Shown here: positions 1 through 11,878 of the stretch, in pieces
Layout: each line of letters begins with the position of its first letter
How positions within the stretch are numbered: the stretch's first letter is position 1
DNA from: Plotosus lineatus
Lineage: Eukaryota; Chordata; Actinopteri; Siluriformes; Plotosidae
DNA: 64,000 nucleotides
Direction of reading: 5' to 3'
Assembly: GCA_024760905.1 (NCBI GenBank)
Contig: CM045734.1
Location: 38,007,064-38,071,063, forward strand
Notes under the pieces: model-generated
What the model was told of the DNA's origin: nothing
What the model saw: only the letters and a program-made list of their open reading frames with translations
Databases searched by the model: none
Translations under genes and position numbers: made by a program

Positions 1-93
1 TCTACAAGTTACAAAAGTAGTCTGACGCCCTACTCCATTATATCATCCTGAACTTTGTATATTGTATTTGTAATATTTGTATTTTTGTGTGTA

Positions 94-430
94 CAGTGAT
101 CTCTCGCTACTTTGTGCTTCAGTTTCTACAGCTTCAGTGCATCGTGGGTTTTTCAAAAATATTCATAAAAAATTAAAAAAAAGACAATGAATGAAAAATA
201 TGGAAAAGTTAAGGAAAATGCCGCAAAATAAGGCCAATTATGCAAAAACCCCCCAAACAAACAAAAAAAACAACCCAACAAAACTACTTACATTTTTATG
301 TGAGGTGCGCATCTGAGTGTGTACGTGTGCATCTGTATGTGTGTGTGTGTGTGTTTATATTTTAGTTACATGTTATGCATTATTTTTGAATGTTTAATTG
401 TTATTATAAACATTTATAGCATTGAATATG
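94..430 (+). mobile_element. P3 Tigger-like MITE, 5' part
   Basis: Begins after a TA with a CAGTGATCTCTCGCTACTTT terminus, followed by the A-rich interior (Cs and As around 190-290) seen in the P3 copies at 53080, 55757 and, reversed, at 18538. It ends at the junction with a minus-strand SINE; the 3' terminal repeat is not found beyond it. Assignment to Tigger/pogo rests on the TA target and the style of the terminus; no transposase remains. Confidence 0.7.
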
Positions 431-692
431 TCTGTCTTCCTTTCGGCTTTTTCCCTTTTACTTGGGAGTCGCCACAGCGAATCATCTGATTCGCACATTT
501 GATTTGGCAGAGGTTTTTACGTCGGATGCCCTTCCTGTCACAACCCTTTTTAGTAAGGGACAGAAACACGCTGACGACTTTGCAGCTACTCTTTACGAAA
601 GTCAGCAATGGTTCTTTTACATGTCTCTCACCATAGACCGTGAAAGACATGGCCCACCTTTGATAACCCAGTTAGCTGCACTGGGGGGGGGG
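431..692 (-). mobile_element. RTE-tailed SINE, head missing
   Basis: Reverse complement of the SINE body: spacer, RTE-5'UTR-like block, then the RTE-like 3' end (gattcgctgtggcgactccc, then aaagggaaaaagccgaaagg). The tRNA-like head is absent, so the copy is 5' truncated, stopping in the C-rich tract near the start of the spacer. Confidence 0.85.
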
Positions 693-1674
693 GGTACTTG
701 TACCCTGTACTTGCTTGATTTTTATCGATAGCATCTCCAGTTAAAAGGTAACTTTTTCTTTTTGCTTCACATAATTAAGCGTCCGAACAAACAGAAATTT
801 CCTATACAGAAATGCATTTCAATGAATGCAATCACAAATGGCATTTTTATCAGTGACACTGAATTTAGCACTGACTCTATTTGACTTATGTATTTGCTAA
901 CCACAAATATATTTCAGTGTGTGTGTGTTGTGTTTTTTTTAATAAACATGCCCTTGTGACAACTCAGGACAAGATATAAAATGAGAATGTGCAAATGGTG
1001 AGGTTAAAAAGATTATTGAAACTGGGTCTTGTTCCAAGCTGTAGTCGATGATAAAGCAGGACTGTAGTAACAAAACAAGCAAACAAATAAAAAATGCTGC
1101 AGTCTATTGGGATGTGATGAACCCTACTTTGGATTCTTGGAATGGAGACCACCCACAGCATCTATTTATAGGATCATTCTAAAGCCAAGTGATGAAAAGC
1201 ATGTACTTCAGAGTCAGCTTCTAAATGAAACTTGTGGCAGCATTGAGATGTTTTTTTGGAATTTGATCATTAATAAAAATGGTATATTGGATATCCTGTA
1301 TCTAGCTTGTTCTTGCTTTAGGAGAGACCTCAAGTAACTCAACAGAAATTTTTTTTTTGCATCATTCGTTAATAGCTAGGCAAGAAAACTTGCTGGGAGA
1401 AATACCATATTTTGTCTCCTCTGTCAATCACAGAGACACTTGCCAATTATGGGCATCTGTGAGCCCCTGAAAAAAAGAATCACATAGCGGTGGTCAAAAA
1501 TGCCTAATTTGATGTGATTCAGGCAGTTCCAGGAAATGCTTGATGGCGATTTGAAAGCAAGTGACAAAATAAATTTTGTACTCATCAATCACTAAATTTA
1601 TTGATGCAAATTGTTTTATAGCAGAATGATGTGTATAAAATTAAATCCATAAAGATCACCCTTCAAAAGTAAAA
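693..1674. other. AT-rich unassigned sequence
   Basis: No supported exon or repeat recognised. Short chance ORFs only. Confidence 0.5.
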
Positions 1675-1676
1675 TA

Positions 1677-1988
1677 CAGTCGGCTCCCTACTTACGAAAT
1701 TAATCCATTCCAGAGCCTTTTTCATAACGTGGGAGTTTCGTGCTTAAAGGGCACATTTTACATGTTAAACGCCTGATTTGTTCCAGGGCTCCCAAGACTA
1801 CCCCATAAACCCTTTAAAAATGATAAAAGTACACCAATTTTGTATGAAATATGTTAAAAGTAAAATAAAATTATTTATTAAACTATTTAAACATTTTATT
1901 AACACATTAAACCATTTTATTAACATATTTATTAATTAAACCATTATTAAACATTTTTTATTAACACACACATATACACACACACACA

Positions 1989-2051
<63 letters not shown>

Positions 2052-2342
2052 GACACAATACAGTACGCATTAAATGTTTATTGTGGCGCTGCGGGCCACG
2101 CCCACAAGACATGGAATTCAAAGAGCATTCCCTGCTCGACAGATCGGCGGTCCAAACTCAACTTTAACTTGATTCATTGAGGGATCGGAATTCCAGATGA
2201 GCTCACATGCGCCACATTTATTAAACATTTACTGAATTAAACAACTTAAAAAACTAAACTAAAAGCTAAAGAGCCTCCTTCTGTCTCTATCTCTCTCTGA
2301 CACACACACACACACGCACACACACATATACACATACACACA

Positions 2343-2390
<48 letters not shown>

Positions 2391-2936
2391 TGGACGGGAT
2401 GTTTTATTGAAAGCAGAATTACAGTACCTTTTTGAAAGATCAGAGGTCCTCATTCAATATTGACTTGCTTCCTTGCGAGATCGGAGGTCTTCTTCCACGG
2501 AGCACTTTGTTTTATTATAGTGCCGAAATATTCACCTCCGTCACTGTATTTCCACTTTAAGGTCTCCTTCTGGATCAATATCATCCCGATTGTAGAGGGG
2601 TTTCGGCGATAACGAAATACTGTATAACGCTGCATGATCAATCTCAAAACAAGCCAACAGTCAACTCGCCTTCACGTGTGTGACAAACAGGAAGTTTGGG
2701 TAAGGTTCAGCTGTGCGTCATCCCTCCTAGCCAATAGGAGGCGGGATGTTGGGAGACAGCCAATGAGAGAGCAACTCGCGCAGCATGTGAAATTTTGATT
2801 GGCGTGTTTGAATTTTGAATGGCGCTTTTCATAAGAGGAGGTTGTTTTCGTATCCCGGGGACGAAAACTTGGCAAAATGTTTTTCGCAACCCGGAATTTT
2901 CGTACCCAAGGGGTTTCGTAAGTAGGGGGCCGACTG
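1677..2936. mobile_element. P1 Tigger-like element, full length
   Basis: Terminal inverted repeats close to CAGTCGGCCCCCTACTTACG at both ends (the left end reads CAGTCGGCTCCCTAC), flanked by TA on each side (1675-1676 and 2937-2938). The interior has AT-rich ATTAAAC repeats, CA/CT microsatellites (about 1973-2050 and 2297-2385) and, near the right end, two CCAAT-type boxes (around 2729 and 2758). No transposase ORF is intact. The same family recurs at 33786. Confidence 0.85.
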
Positions 2937-2938
2937 TA

Positions 2939-3079
2939 TGTTAGTATTAGAAAGAACACAGGTGTCAAACTCAAGGCCAAATCCGGCCTGCCTGCTCCCT
3001 TTTTTATGTGGCCTGTCCAGTAAGAGTGTTTAAAGAACATGGTTATCGTACACATGCATCAATTATTAGGGTTTGATTT

Positions 3080-3115
<36 letters not shown>

Positions 3116-4724
3116 CGTGTGTGCGTGCGTGTGTGTGTGTATAGTGTGTATGTGTGCAAGAAGTTGTTTGTATTTGTATGCTCGCAGTCCATGACCATTG
3201 ACTGACAATTCACTCATGCTAGGAGGCCCCCCCATTTCATTTCATTTCACAAAAATTAAAGCAGCAAGCAGATTCTTTTTTTTTTTATTTTGAACTTATC
3301 AGATGAGAGAAATGTCATCTTAAATAAGCTTCTTAACGAGAAGAGTTTATCTGCCTGGCCTTGACGACAGAGGGAGGATTTGTTTTATACAGCTGTGTCT
3401 GCAGCCATATTTGGTGCGAGCACCACAACTGGGATTCTCATCTGCTCTGCATCTGGATATCATCATATTTGTGTTCCGCATTGTTAAACTAGCACCCTGC
3501 CTATGCAAAACTGCTGATGATGTGGATTAAGAAGGATGATATGAATTGTATCTAGTATTGGTGTTTAAAAGCGTGATATCCATGGCATAATGGTCCTAAC
3601 TGATAGCTGCAGGATAATATATGCACTATATCTGAGCCCACGACTGATGGTTTATTTCTCAGATAAGTTCATTGATGCTGCTTGGAAAGCTGATGGAGAG
3701 GAAATAATACACATGGGGCAGTATCAAGCTTGTGATCTTTTATTTATTGGAATATTGAACTGCAGCAGTACTGTCTTTGTCAGTTTTAATTAGATCAAAG
3801 AATTATCTGTTCCAGCACAAGTCCTAAGAGAACTCTACTGCTCTGAAAGGAAGGCCCACATACATGATGGTGAGGTATGAAGATAGCTTGAAAGATGGAT
3901 GTGCACACCTACATTGCCACTGAAAGACTCACGTGTGTTGCGATGTGGAAACTCATTCTAGTGATAAGGCACTGACCCCAGTAGGCGCAGGCCATCTGGA
4001 TGGATTGCTGGCAAAAAGCTCTTATGGAGGAGGGGGGGTTGTTGTGATTGAGCTGAGCACATCCTAGTGAGTGCGGCTGTTCGAGGGCCATGGCTGACAC
4101 ATGGATCACTGTAATTACTGGGCAGTCCAGGACTGGTTATTAGTTTAGGGAATGTCAGGGACGTATATCAAACCCAATTTGCTCCATAGCTTGAGAGGTC
4201 ACTCATCTTTCTGTGCCTCTTTCCTTCCCTCAGAGCAGGGTGGGTAGCTTTCACCACTTACACACAATGACAAAGATTGTGCTTTTTAAAATTTGTATTC
4301 TATTTCTTTGTAATATCAGTAACAGCCACCTTTGCCACGTAGCTTGTGAAAGTCTGTGCTCGTTTTAATAATAAAATTAATGCTATTGTCATGCTGGCCA
4401 GCAATTTATTTAATTAATTTATTTTTTAGCAGAATGTTGAATATATTTCCACATTCCCTTTAGATTTTACATTCGTAATTTTAGCACTTGGATAAGCTGT
4501 GAATTATTTATTACTGTACGCATATTGATAGTTTAGAACAAATGTATTAACACAAATCTGTGATGAAGCCTTCACTGTTACCAGTCAAGCTTTTATAAAA
4601 AAAACAAAAACAAAAAAAAACCCAGCAGTGTGACAACCCTGCACTTGCTAAACATGCTGAACTGTTATGTTGTTCGTCCTCACCCCTTTGTTTGAACATG
4701 TTAATTTGAAATGCATTTTGACAG
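2939..4724. other. Unassigned sequence upstream of the first detected exon
   Basis: Contains a GT microsatellite (about 3079-3150). Otherwise AT-rich sequence with no repeat or exon I recognise. Just before 4725 it ends as a 3' splice site (tttgacag). Confidence 0.5.
3079..3150. repeat. (GT)n microsatellite
   Basis: Long interrupted GT dinucleotide run. Confidence 0.95.
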
Positions 4725-4861
4725 CTAATGCTAATTCAGGATGCGGGTCATGGCAGATGTCTGGTGGCCTCAAAGGTGCCAGTGGCGGTACTATCTCTCT
4801 GAAGGGTGATTGCATGTTTGACAGTGGTTTCTCTCTATGGAAAGGAGAGATTTGGAGCCAG
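4725..4861 (+). CDS. Internal exon of an unidentified split gene (exon a)
   Basis: Open exon of 137 bases between an acceptor (tttgacag) and a donor (CAG|gtaaag). It starts with two bases that complete a codon and ends in phase 0. The frame carries 45 codons, Gly/Ser-rich at the start (SGGLKGASGG) and ending SLWKGEIWSQ with two Trp. The next exon at 16661 starts in phase 0, so the join IWSQ-LTLPED stays open. I do not recognise the protein. This is the least certain of the five exons, because the call rests on splice sites and phase only. A V-SINE sits ten bases into the intron. Confidence 0.5.
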
Positions 4862-4869
4862 GTAAAGGG

Positions 4870-5048
4870 AGGGAAGTGGTAGCTTCATGATAAAGCAATG
4901 GGTTGCTAATCCGAAGGTCAGCGATTCAATTCCCACTATCACCACTGTTGGGCCCTTTAGCAAGGCCCTTTACCCTCAATTGCTCAGTTGTATAAAAAAA
5001 CATTGTAAGTCGAGCTGAATAAGAACATCTGCCAAATGCTCTCAATGG
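4870..5048 (+). mobile_element. V-SINE
   Basis: tRNA-like head with a B box (ggtcagcgattcaattccc), the block around ctgttgggccctttagcaag, and the conserved V-SINE domain (cattgtaagtcgagctgaat then aagaacatctgccaaatgct). A 10-bp target duplication, aggtaaaggg, lies at 4860-4869 and 5049-5058. The left copy contains the splice donor of the exon ending at 4861. Confidence 0.8.
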
Positions 5049-5058
5049 AGGTAAAGGG

Positions 5059-5912
5059 CCCTACTCTACACTGCCCTGGCTTGAGCTTCTACCTGTATCA
5101 AAGGAATGCAGCAAATGGTGGACTTGCCACGACCATTTGAATAGGGCAATGACAATACATATACTTCATTTAAACTATGCTCTACTACCCATTCTATGAG
5201 GCTGAGCCACCTGGCTGCTCAGTATACAGGAGATGGAGAGGAAATTCATTATGTTCTCTTTGTCTCTGCACTTCGGCACACCTGTTGGACCTTTCGACAA
5301 TTGTGTTTGATAGGGAGCTGAAATGATGAACAAACTGAAACAAGCTGGACACAATTATATTTGGGATAGATTGGAGAAATATGATAAAAATGTATGCTAG
5401 GAAATGCCAAAGTTAGTTCAAAAGCTAGATCAATGTTTAGACCAGGAAAGTTTTACATGTAAATTTTCTGTTGCATCTAGTCCCCTTTTAGCATTGCTTT
5501 TAGAATAGAAAATCTAGGTAACAAACATGTGGATGCATTACATATACTGTGTAGTTTAATTATATTATATTATAGCATAATATATAATTAAACATATATA
5601 ATACTAATTTCAGAATTATGAAGGCAAGGTGGATTACTCCCTGAGATGAAACTCCAGGGGATATATTAATTTTTGCGACATCCACCAAGCCTGAGGTGCA
5701 TCATGGTTTTATTTTATATTACACCACGGGCATCTGAGCGCAAAAAAAAAAAAAAAAAATGAAAAAAAATGTAACAGTACCTCTTAAAATCCTTTTCATA
5801 TGTTAATGCTTTCTGGAAACATAATGAAAGTTGATCGAGGTTTCATACAGGATAGTAGAAGTAGAAGTAGAAGTTGGGTGATGCACCAGGGCAATAAATC
5901 TAAACATCAAAA
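5059..5912. other. Intronic sequence
   Basis: AT-rich. Includes an A-run (about 5742-5768) and the short (tagaag) repeat near 5855. No gene or classified repeat seen. Confidence 0.5.
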
Positions 5913-5914
5913 TA

Positions 5915-6131
5915 CAGACGCTCTCTGACTTACGTTCATCCGTTTTACGTTTTTTGGTATTACCCCCCCCCCAAAAAAAAAAAAAAGTCGAATTTTGAGT
6001 ACAAAGCCTTTTGAGACATACCTACATAGTACGCTGACGAAATGACGCAATGATGTAATGACGCTGCGTCCATTGTTTACAAACGACAGACTGAACATGC
6101 CCCTCCTTCTTCCCAGTTCAGTTTTAGATAT

Positions 6132-6193
<62 letters not shown>

Positions 6194-6903
6194 CTAAGTT
6201 ATATAGCGTGTTACCCTTGTGTTAAGTTGTCGTCTCTGTGATCTTTGTGTTTACACTGTTTTGTGGACTTTTGTAACCCTAAGCAAATATGATTGGTCAA
6301 ACGCGTAAGCCTACTAGCATGGGTGCAAGTCTCATACACAGAAATGAATTAACTATCTGCTTGGATCGGTGCAATCTACCATGCAACTCAGTTAAGCAAA
6401 GAGAGTTGTAAAATGAATGAAAACCCGAATCCAGGAAAGAGAACTCTCCGCTCTGCTGGTGATTCACATCAGTGCAGGCTGTGTTCTAAACGAGTTCAAC
6501 GGCACCCTTGTACACTTGAAATACCGGAAGTCCGTATAACCCACAGCAAGTACACTACTTTTGCAAGTACACTACTTTTGGTTTTGAGCGCCTCACATAT
6601 TGTAAGCGTTGATTGGCTGTTTTAAGCTTCATGTAAAGTGCCTCGGTATAAATAAGTGACTTATTTGAAATTAATGTTGATATTATTTGATATATTTGAT
6701 ATTATTTTACAATGTTATGTTTATAATAATTGATTTAGGGGTGTTTTATGAGATACGGTAATGGTATTTATGGATGTATAGTACAGTATGAGCGTCACAC
6801 GTTACACATCACACGTCTTACATCACTGTAACAACTTACGTTCACTTTCAACTTACGTCCGACCGTCTGGAACCAATTAAAAACGTAAGTCGGGGAGTGT
6901 CTG
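5915..6903 (+). mobile_element. P2 Tigger-like element, copy 1
   Basis: Termini CAGACGCTCTCTGACTTACG and its inverted partner (cgtaagtcggggagtgtctg), flanked by TA. After a TA microsatellite (6129-6186) an ATG at 6290 opens MIGQTRKPTS, matching the start of the relic in the copy at 58136 and the M..KRK start usual in Tigger transposases. It soon hits a stop. The block 6330-6600 (a Cys-containing short ORF and a duplicated agtacactacttttg) is shared with the reversed copy at 9924 but absent from the copies at 12654 and 58136. Confidence 0.85.
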
Positions 6904-6912
6904 TATAAATAA

Positions 6913-6955
<43 letters not shown>

Positions 6956-7146
6956 CACACACACACACAGTCGGCCCCCAACTTAGGAAATTAATCTGTT
7001 CCAGAGCCCCCTTTTTATGGCGGGGATTTCGTAAGTAGGGGTCGCACATTACATGTTAAACGCCTAATTCGTTCCAAGGCTCCAGTCTTTGGACTGGATA
7101 AACCCCATAAACCCTGGCTGAAAGGAAAAGAAGAAGAAAGAAGAAG

Positions 7147-7225
<79 letters not shown>

Positions 7226-7393
7226 AAAATAAAAAATAGATATGTATATTTGTGTGCATTTGGGAAATATCTAGGCAGAAGATCTCTGATGTGAGTACCT
7301 GTGATTCTAATATTGCCAAAATGACAAAAATGCAGAACTCTGAAGCCTTTTGATAAATATGTATTTCAGGTCCTGCCTGGTGAAGGCTCTGTA
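6590..7393. repeat. Local duplicated block, copy A
   Basis: Matches 13462-14241 through the P2 3' end, the intervening TA and CA microsatellites, a 5' fragment of P1 (from 6968, breaking near 7113), a stub of RTE 3' end (ctgaaaggaaaagaagaaga) and about 170 bases of otherwise unrepeated sequence (7226-7393). At 7393 it breaks directly into a second P2 3' end. Confidence 0.85.
7148..7222. repeat. (TA)n microsatellite
   Basis: Nearly pure TA run following the RTE tail stub. Its counterpart in the duplicate lies at about 14035-14070. Confidence 0.95.
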
Positions 7394-7504
7394 TAGTACA
7401 GTATGAGCGTCAAACGTCATACATCACTGGAACAACTAACGTTCACATTCAACTTACGTTCGGCCGTCCAGAACCAATTGAAAACGTAAATCGGAGAGCC
7501 TCTG
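7394..7504 (+). mobile_element. P2 3' end fragment
   Basis: The last 110 bases of P2 (from tatagtacagtatgagcgtc to the terminus gcctctg, then TA). No matching second 5' end is present, so this locus has one P2 left end (5915) and two right ends (6903, 7504). Confidence 0.8.
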
Positions 7505-7705
7505 TAAATATATGCCAGAATGTCTTGAAAAGGGAAAATTCACTATTTTGAGAGTCCAGATCTTAACCCAGAAAGAACTTTTCAGCTGTAAATAGTTCAT
7601 TTAATTTTTTGCCACTCTGATTGCTTAATTTTGCAGCGTGCTAACTAACTGAGCTAATTTTTGCGATAAACATAGTATTGGTTAGTGACTCTGCTACATT
7701 TTTGC

Positions 7706-9615
7706 AGGTGTGTGTGTGGGGGGGGTGGTCGGGCACAAACCAGTATCTCTGCCACTTACGCCAGTCCTAAGCCCGGATAAATGCAGAGGGTTGTGTCAGG
7801 AAGGGCATCTGACGTAAAACCAATGCCAAACTTTATCATGCAAATCACAAATATTACCTCCATACTGGATCGGTCGAGGCCCGGGTTAACAAAGACCGCC
7901 ATCAGTGCTGTTAACCAACAGGGTGCTGATGGAAATGATCTATACAGGTTGGCACAGCAGAGAGATAGAGATGGGAAGGATGTGCAGCAAGTTAGAGTGA
8001 TAAAGGACAGAGAGGGAAATGTATTGACTGATGACAGAAGTGTGCTAGGAAGATGGAAAGAGTACTTTGAAGAGCTGATGAATGAGGAAAATGACAGAAA
8101 AAAAGAGTAGAAGAGGTGACCGTTGAGGACCAGGAAGTAGCAAAGATTAGTCAGGGTGAAGTGAGGAGGGCACTAAAGAGGATGAAGAGTGGAAAGGCAG
8201 TTGGTCCTGATGACATACCGGTGGAGCTATGGAAGTGTCCAGGAGAGGTAGCAGTGGATTTTCTGACAAGAACATTCAACAAGGTCTTAGAGAGTGAGCA
8301 GATGCCGGAGAAATGGAGGAGAAGTGTGCTGGTGCCCATTTTTCAGAACAAAGGAGATGTGCAGAGTTGTGGCAACTACAGAGGGATAAAGTTGATGAGC
8401 CATACGATGAAATTATGGGAAAGAATTGTGGAAGCTAGACTAAGGGCAGAGGTCAACATTTGTGAATAACAGTTTGGTTTCATGCCAAGAAAGAGCACCA
8501 CAGATGCAGTGTTTGCTTTGAGGATGTTAATACAGAAGTACAGAGAAGGTCAGAGGGAGCTGCATTGTACCTTTGTGGATCTGGAGAAAGCATATGACAG
8601 GGTGCCAAGAGAAGAACTGTGGTATTGCATGAGGAAGTCTGGAGTGGCAAAGAAGTATGTTAGCGTAGTGCAGGACATGTATGAGAGATGTAAGACTGTG
8701 GTGAGGTGTGCTGTCGGTGTGACAGAAGAGTTCAAGGTGGAGGTGGGACTGCATCAAGGGTCAGCTCTGAGCCCCTTCTTGTTTGTGATGGTAATGGACA
8801 GGCTGACAGACGAGGTGAGACAAGAATCTCCATGGACTATAATGTTTGCAGATGACATTGTGATCTGTAGTGAGAGCAGAGAAGTGCATGAAAATCTAGA
8901 GAGGTGGAGGTATGCCCTGGATGGAGAGGAATGAAGGTTAGCCTCAGTAAATCAGAATACATTTGTGTGAATGAAAAGGACCCAGGAGGAACTGTGATGT
9001 TACCGGGAGCAGAGATAAAGAAGGTGGAAGATTTTAAGTACTTAGGCTCAACAATCCAGAGCAATGGAGAGTGTGGAAAAGAGGTGAAGAAGCGTGTGCA
9101 GGCAGGTTGGAATGGTTGGAGAAAAGTGTCGGTGTGATGTGGGATAGGAGAGTATCAGCAAGAATTAAATGGGAAAGTGTACAAGACAGTGATGAGGCCA
9201 GCGATGTTGCGTGGTTTAGAAACAGTGGCACTGAGGAAAAGACAGGAGGCAGTGATGGAGGTAGCAGAGATGAAAATGATGAGGTTCTCTTTGGGAGTTA
9301 TGAGGATGGATAGGATCAGAAATGAGTACATCAGAGGGACAGCCGATGTAAGATGACAAAGTCAGAGAGGCTAGATTGAAATGGTTTGGACATGTACAGA
9401 GGAGGGATAGTGAATATATTTGCAGTAGGATGCTGAGGTTGGAACTACCAGGCAGAAGCCCTAGAGGAAGACCAAAGAAGAGATTTATGGATGTGGTGAA
9501 GGAAGACATGAAGCTCGTTGGAGTAAGAGAAGAAGATGCAGAGGACAGGGTGAGATGGAGGCAGATGATTTGCTGTGGCGATCCCTGAAGGGAACAGCCG
9601 AAAGGAAAAGAAGAA
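7706..9615 (+). mobile_element. RTE-clade LINE, internally deleted and mutated
   Basis: Non-LTR retrotransposon bounded by an imperfect 19-bp target duplication, gactctgctacattttt-gc, at 7687-7705 and 9616-9634. It opens with a G-rich 5'UTR (cacaaaccagtatctctgcc, then tcaggaagggcatctgacgt) and passes straight into the region upstream of RT (NDLYRLAQQRDRDGKDVQQV), so the endonuclease domain is missing. RT motifs follow in broken frames: [70 protein letters not shown], the catalytic FADDIV, and KYLGSTIQSNG. Stops at 8108 and 8467, and frame changes near 8930 and 9140, show that it is dead. The C-terminal [14 protein letters not shown] segment and the 3' end ccgaaaggaaaagaagaag match the copies near 18.3 and 46.2 kb. 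Confidence 0.92.
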
Positions 9616-9635
9616 GACTCTGCTACATTTTGGCG

Positions 9636-9922
9636 AATGCTACAGTAATAATAATAACAATATAATAAACCAGTAATATGCATATTGAGCCTCAACCTTG
9701 AAAAGCTTTGGTAAATGGGTTCTATTTTACTAACAGTTAGAATGTGGATTTTTGCTATCTGCATATGATGTTAATTCATAGGTCGAGTTGTAAAGAATAA
9801 AGGTGGGATGGTGTTTTTTCCAGTAGTTTCTTGGAATTAAGCATTAGAAAACAATTTCACAGAAGTGTTAATGAGAAACATGAACACGCACCTATAAATA
9901 AATTTGTGAAATAAACATGTCT
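9636..9922. other. Short intronic spacer
   Basis: AT-rich, nothing recognised. Confidence 0.5.
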
Positions 9923-9923
9923 A

Positions 9924-10575
9924 CAGACGCTCCCTGACTTACGGTTTTAATTGGTTTCGGATGGCCGAATGTAAGTTGAAAGTGAACGTAAGTTGTTACA
10001 GTGACATATGCCAATCAACGCTTACAATATGTGAAGCGCTCAATACCGAAAGTAGTGTACTTGCAAAAGTAGTGTACTTGCTGTGGGTTATACAGACTTC
10101 CGGTCTTTTAAGTGCACAAGGGTGCCGTTGAACTCGTTTAGAAAACAGCCTGCACTGATGCAGTCTCCCAGCAAAGCGGAGCGTTCTTTCTTTTGTGTAA
10201 GTTAGTAAACTTTATTCAAGAGATGCGTACAAAGAACAAGTACAAATCTTAATGAATATTAATATAAAAATAAGTATACACTCTTATGATTCTGCTTAAA
10301 GATAATAAATATCTGTAATTGTTCTGTAATTTGTGCATTCGGGATTTCATTCATTTTACAATTCTCTTTGTTGAACTGAGTATGCATGGTAGATTGTGCC
10401 AATCTGAGCAGATAGTTAATTCATCTCTGTGTATGAGACTTGCACCCATGCTAGTAGGCTTACACTTCTGACCAACCATATTTGCTTAGGGTTACAAAAG
10501 TCCGCAAAACAGTGTAAACACAAAGATCACAGAGACGACATCTTAACATAAGGATAACACGCTATATAACTGAGA

Positions 10576-10648
<73 letters not shown>

Positions 10649-10867
10649 CTCTCTCTCTCTCTATATATATACATATGTGTATATAGATATATATATATAT
10701 ATATATACATATACATACACACACTCAGTCTGTAGTTTGTAAACAATGAATGCAGTGTCATTGTGCCATTACGTCAGTGTACTACATAGGTATGTCTAAA
10801 CTCAAAATTTGACTTAAAAAAAAAAAACAAAACGTAAAACGGATGAATGTAAGTCGGTGAGGGTCTG
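9924..10867 (-). mobile_element. P2 Tigger-like element, copy 3 (reversed)
   Basis: CAGACGCTCCCTGACTTACG at the left and an imperfect inverted partner at the right, flanked by TA. Shares with copy 1 the block containing agtagtgtacttgcaaaagt. About 150 bases of extra AT-rich sequence (around 10190-10330) are not in copy 1. An ATCT microsatellite, then CT and TA runs (10575-10705), occupies the place of the TA run in copy 1. Confidence 0.85.
10576..10705. repeat. (ATCT)n, (CT)n and (TA)n compound microsatellite
   Basis: About 17 ATCT units followed by CT and TA runs. Confidence 0.95.
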
Positions 10868-11489
10868 TATTGATTTTTTTTTTTTTTTTAATTTAATTTG
10901 GTGGAATTTTCACAGAGGTGTGATTGTAATCGAACACTGTGCCATTGATTGTGGATGGTAATTGCAGCCTGGAGAAATGATCTTCACAGAAAACCTGAAT
11001 TCTGTGGGCTGCTTATTTACTGACAGGAACAGAGTGGATACAGTTTACCTTAAAGTATTCCAGCTATGCAGAGCTCTGCTCCTGAGTGATAAGCTGTGAG
11101 GAGTAGAGGAAATGTTGTTTACTATAAAGTCCAGTCTTGTTGTGAGTTTAGCATGCAGACACTGATTTGATTCCTTTGGGGAATGTTGACTTAGCTTGCA
11201 CTTATTTTCCACTTAAAGCAAGCAGCACATTGCAAAGACAGCTAGAAAGTAGTTTTTCATGTATGTAAGTGCAAAGAACGTATAAATTACTTTTTTATTC
11301 ACCATTACAAGTGTAATTGTATAATTATGCACATTTTCAAGTCATAACAAGTTTAATTAAGGCCATCCGTCTTTGAGTATGTGCGTGCTGTTGTGGTTTT
11401 ACTGATGTTGTTTCTCCTCTGTCCACTTCCAATCTGGTGGTTTCAGCCGAATAACTCCAGGACATTTACATCTATATATTTTATTATTC

Positions 11490-11652
11490 TGGAATTTAGC
11501 AGATGCCTTTGTGCAAAGCAACCTGTTTTAATACAGCTGGCAAATTAGGTTCAGGGCCTTGCTCAATGGCCCAACAGTGGCAGCTTGGTACTGCTGTGAC
11601 TTTAACCCCAACCTCTGGATCAGTAACCCGAACCACTGTGCTACCATCGCAA
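11490..11652 (-). mobile_element. V-SINE, reversed and diverged
   Basis: Reads as the reverse complement of a V-SINE: the terminal domain (tagcagatgcctttgtgcaa), then gggccttgctcaatggccca, and a tRNA-like head ending ctgtgctaccatcgc. No clear target duplication. Confidence 0.65.
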
Positions 11653-11829
11653 TAAATGGTCCAAAGACATGTCATGTATCAGCATGAAACTGTCAGTTTG
11701 CCTCAATGCACTCAGAAGACAGATCGAGTTTGATTCCTGGCTTCATCTGAAATCAATAAAGTGTTATTTCTGGTGATTGTATCCAGCTATATATTTGTAT
11801 AGTATAGCAGGGTACAGACAGAGAACCAG

Positions 11830-11831
11830 AG

Positions 11832-11876
<45 letters not shown>
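11830..11876. repeat. (GT)n microsatellite
   Basis: Pure GT run of about 45 bases. Confidence 0.95.
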
Positions 11877-11878
<2 letters not shown>

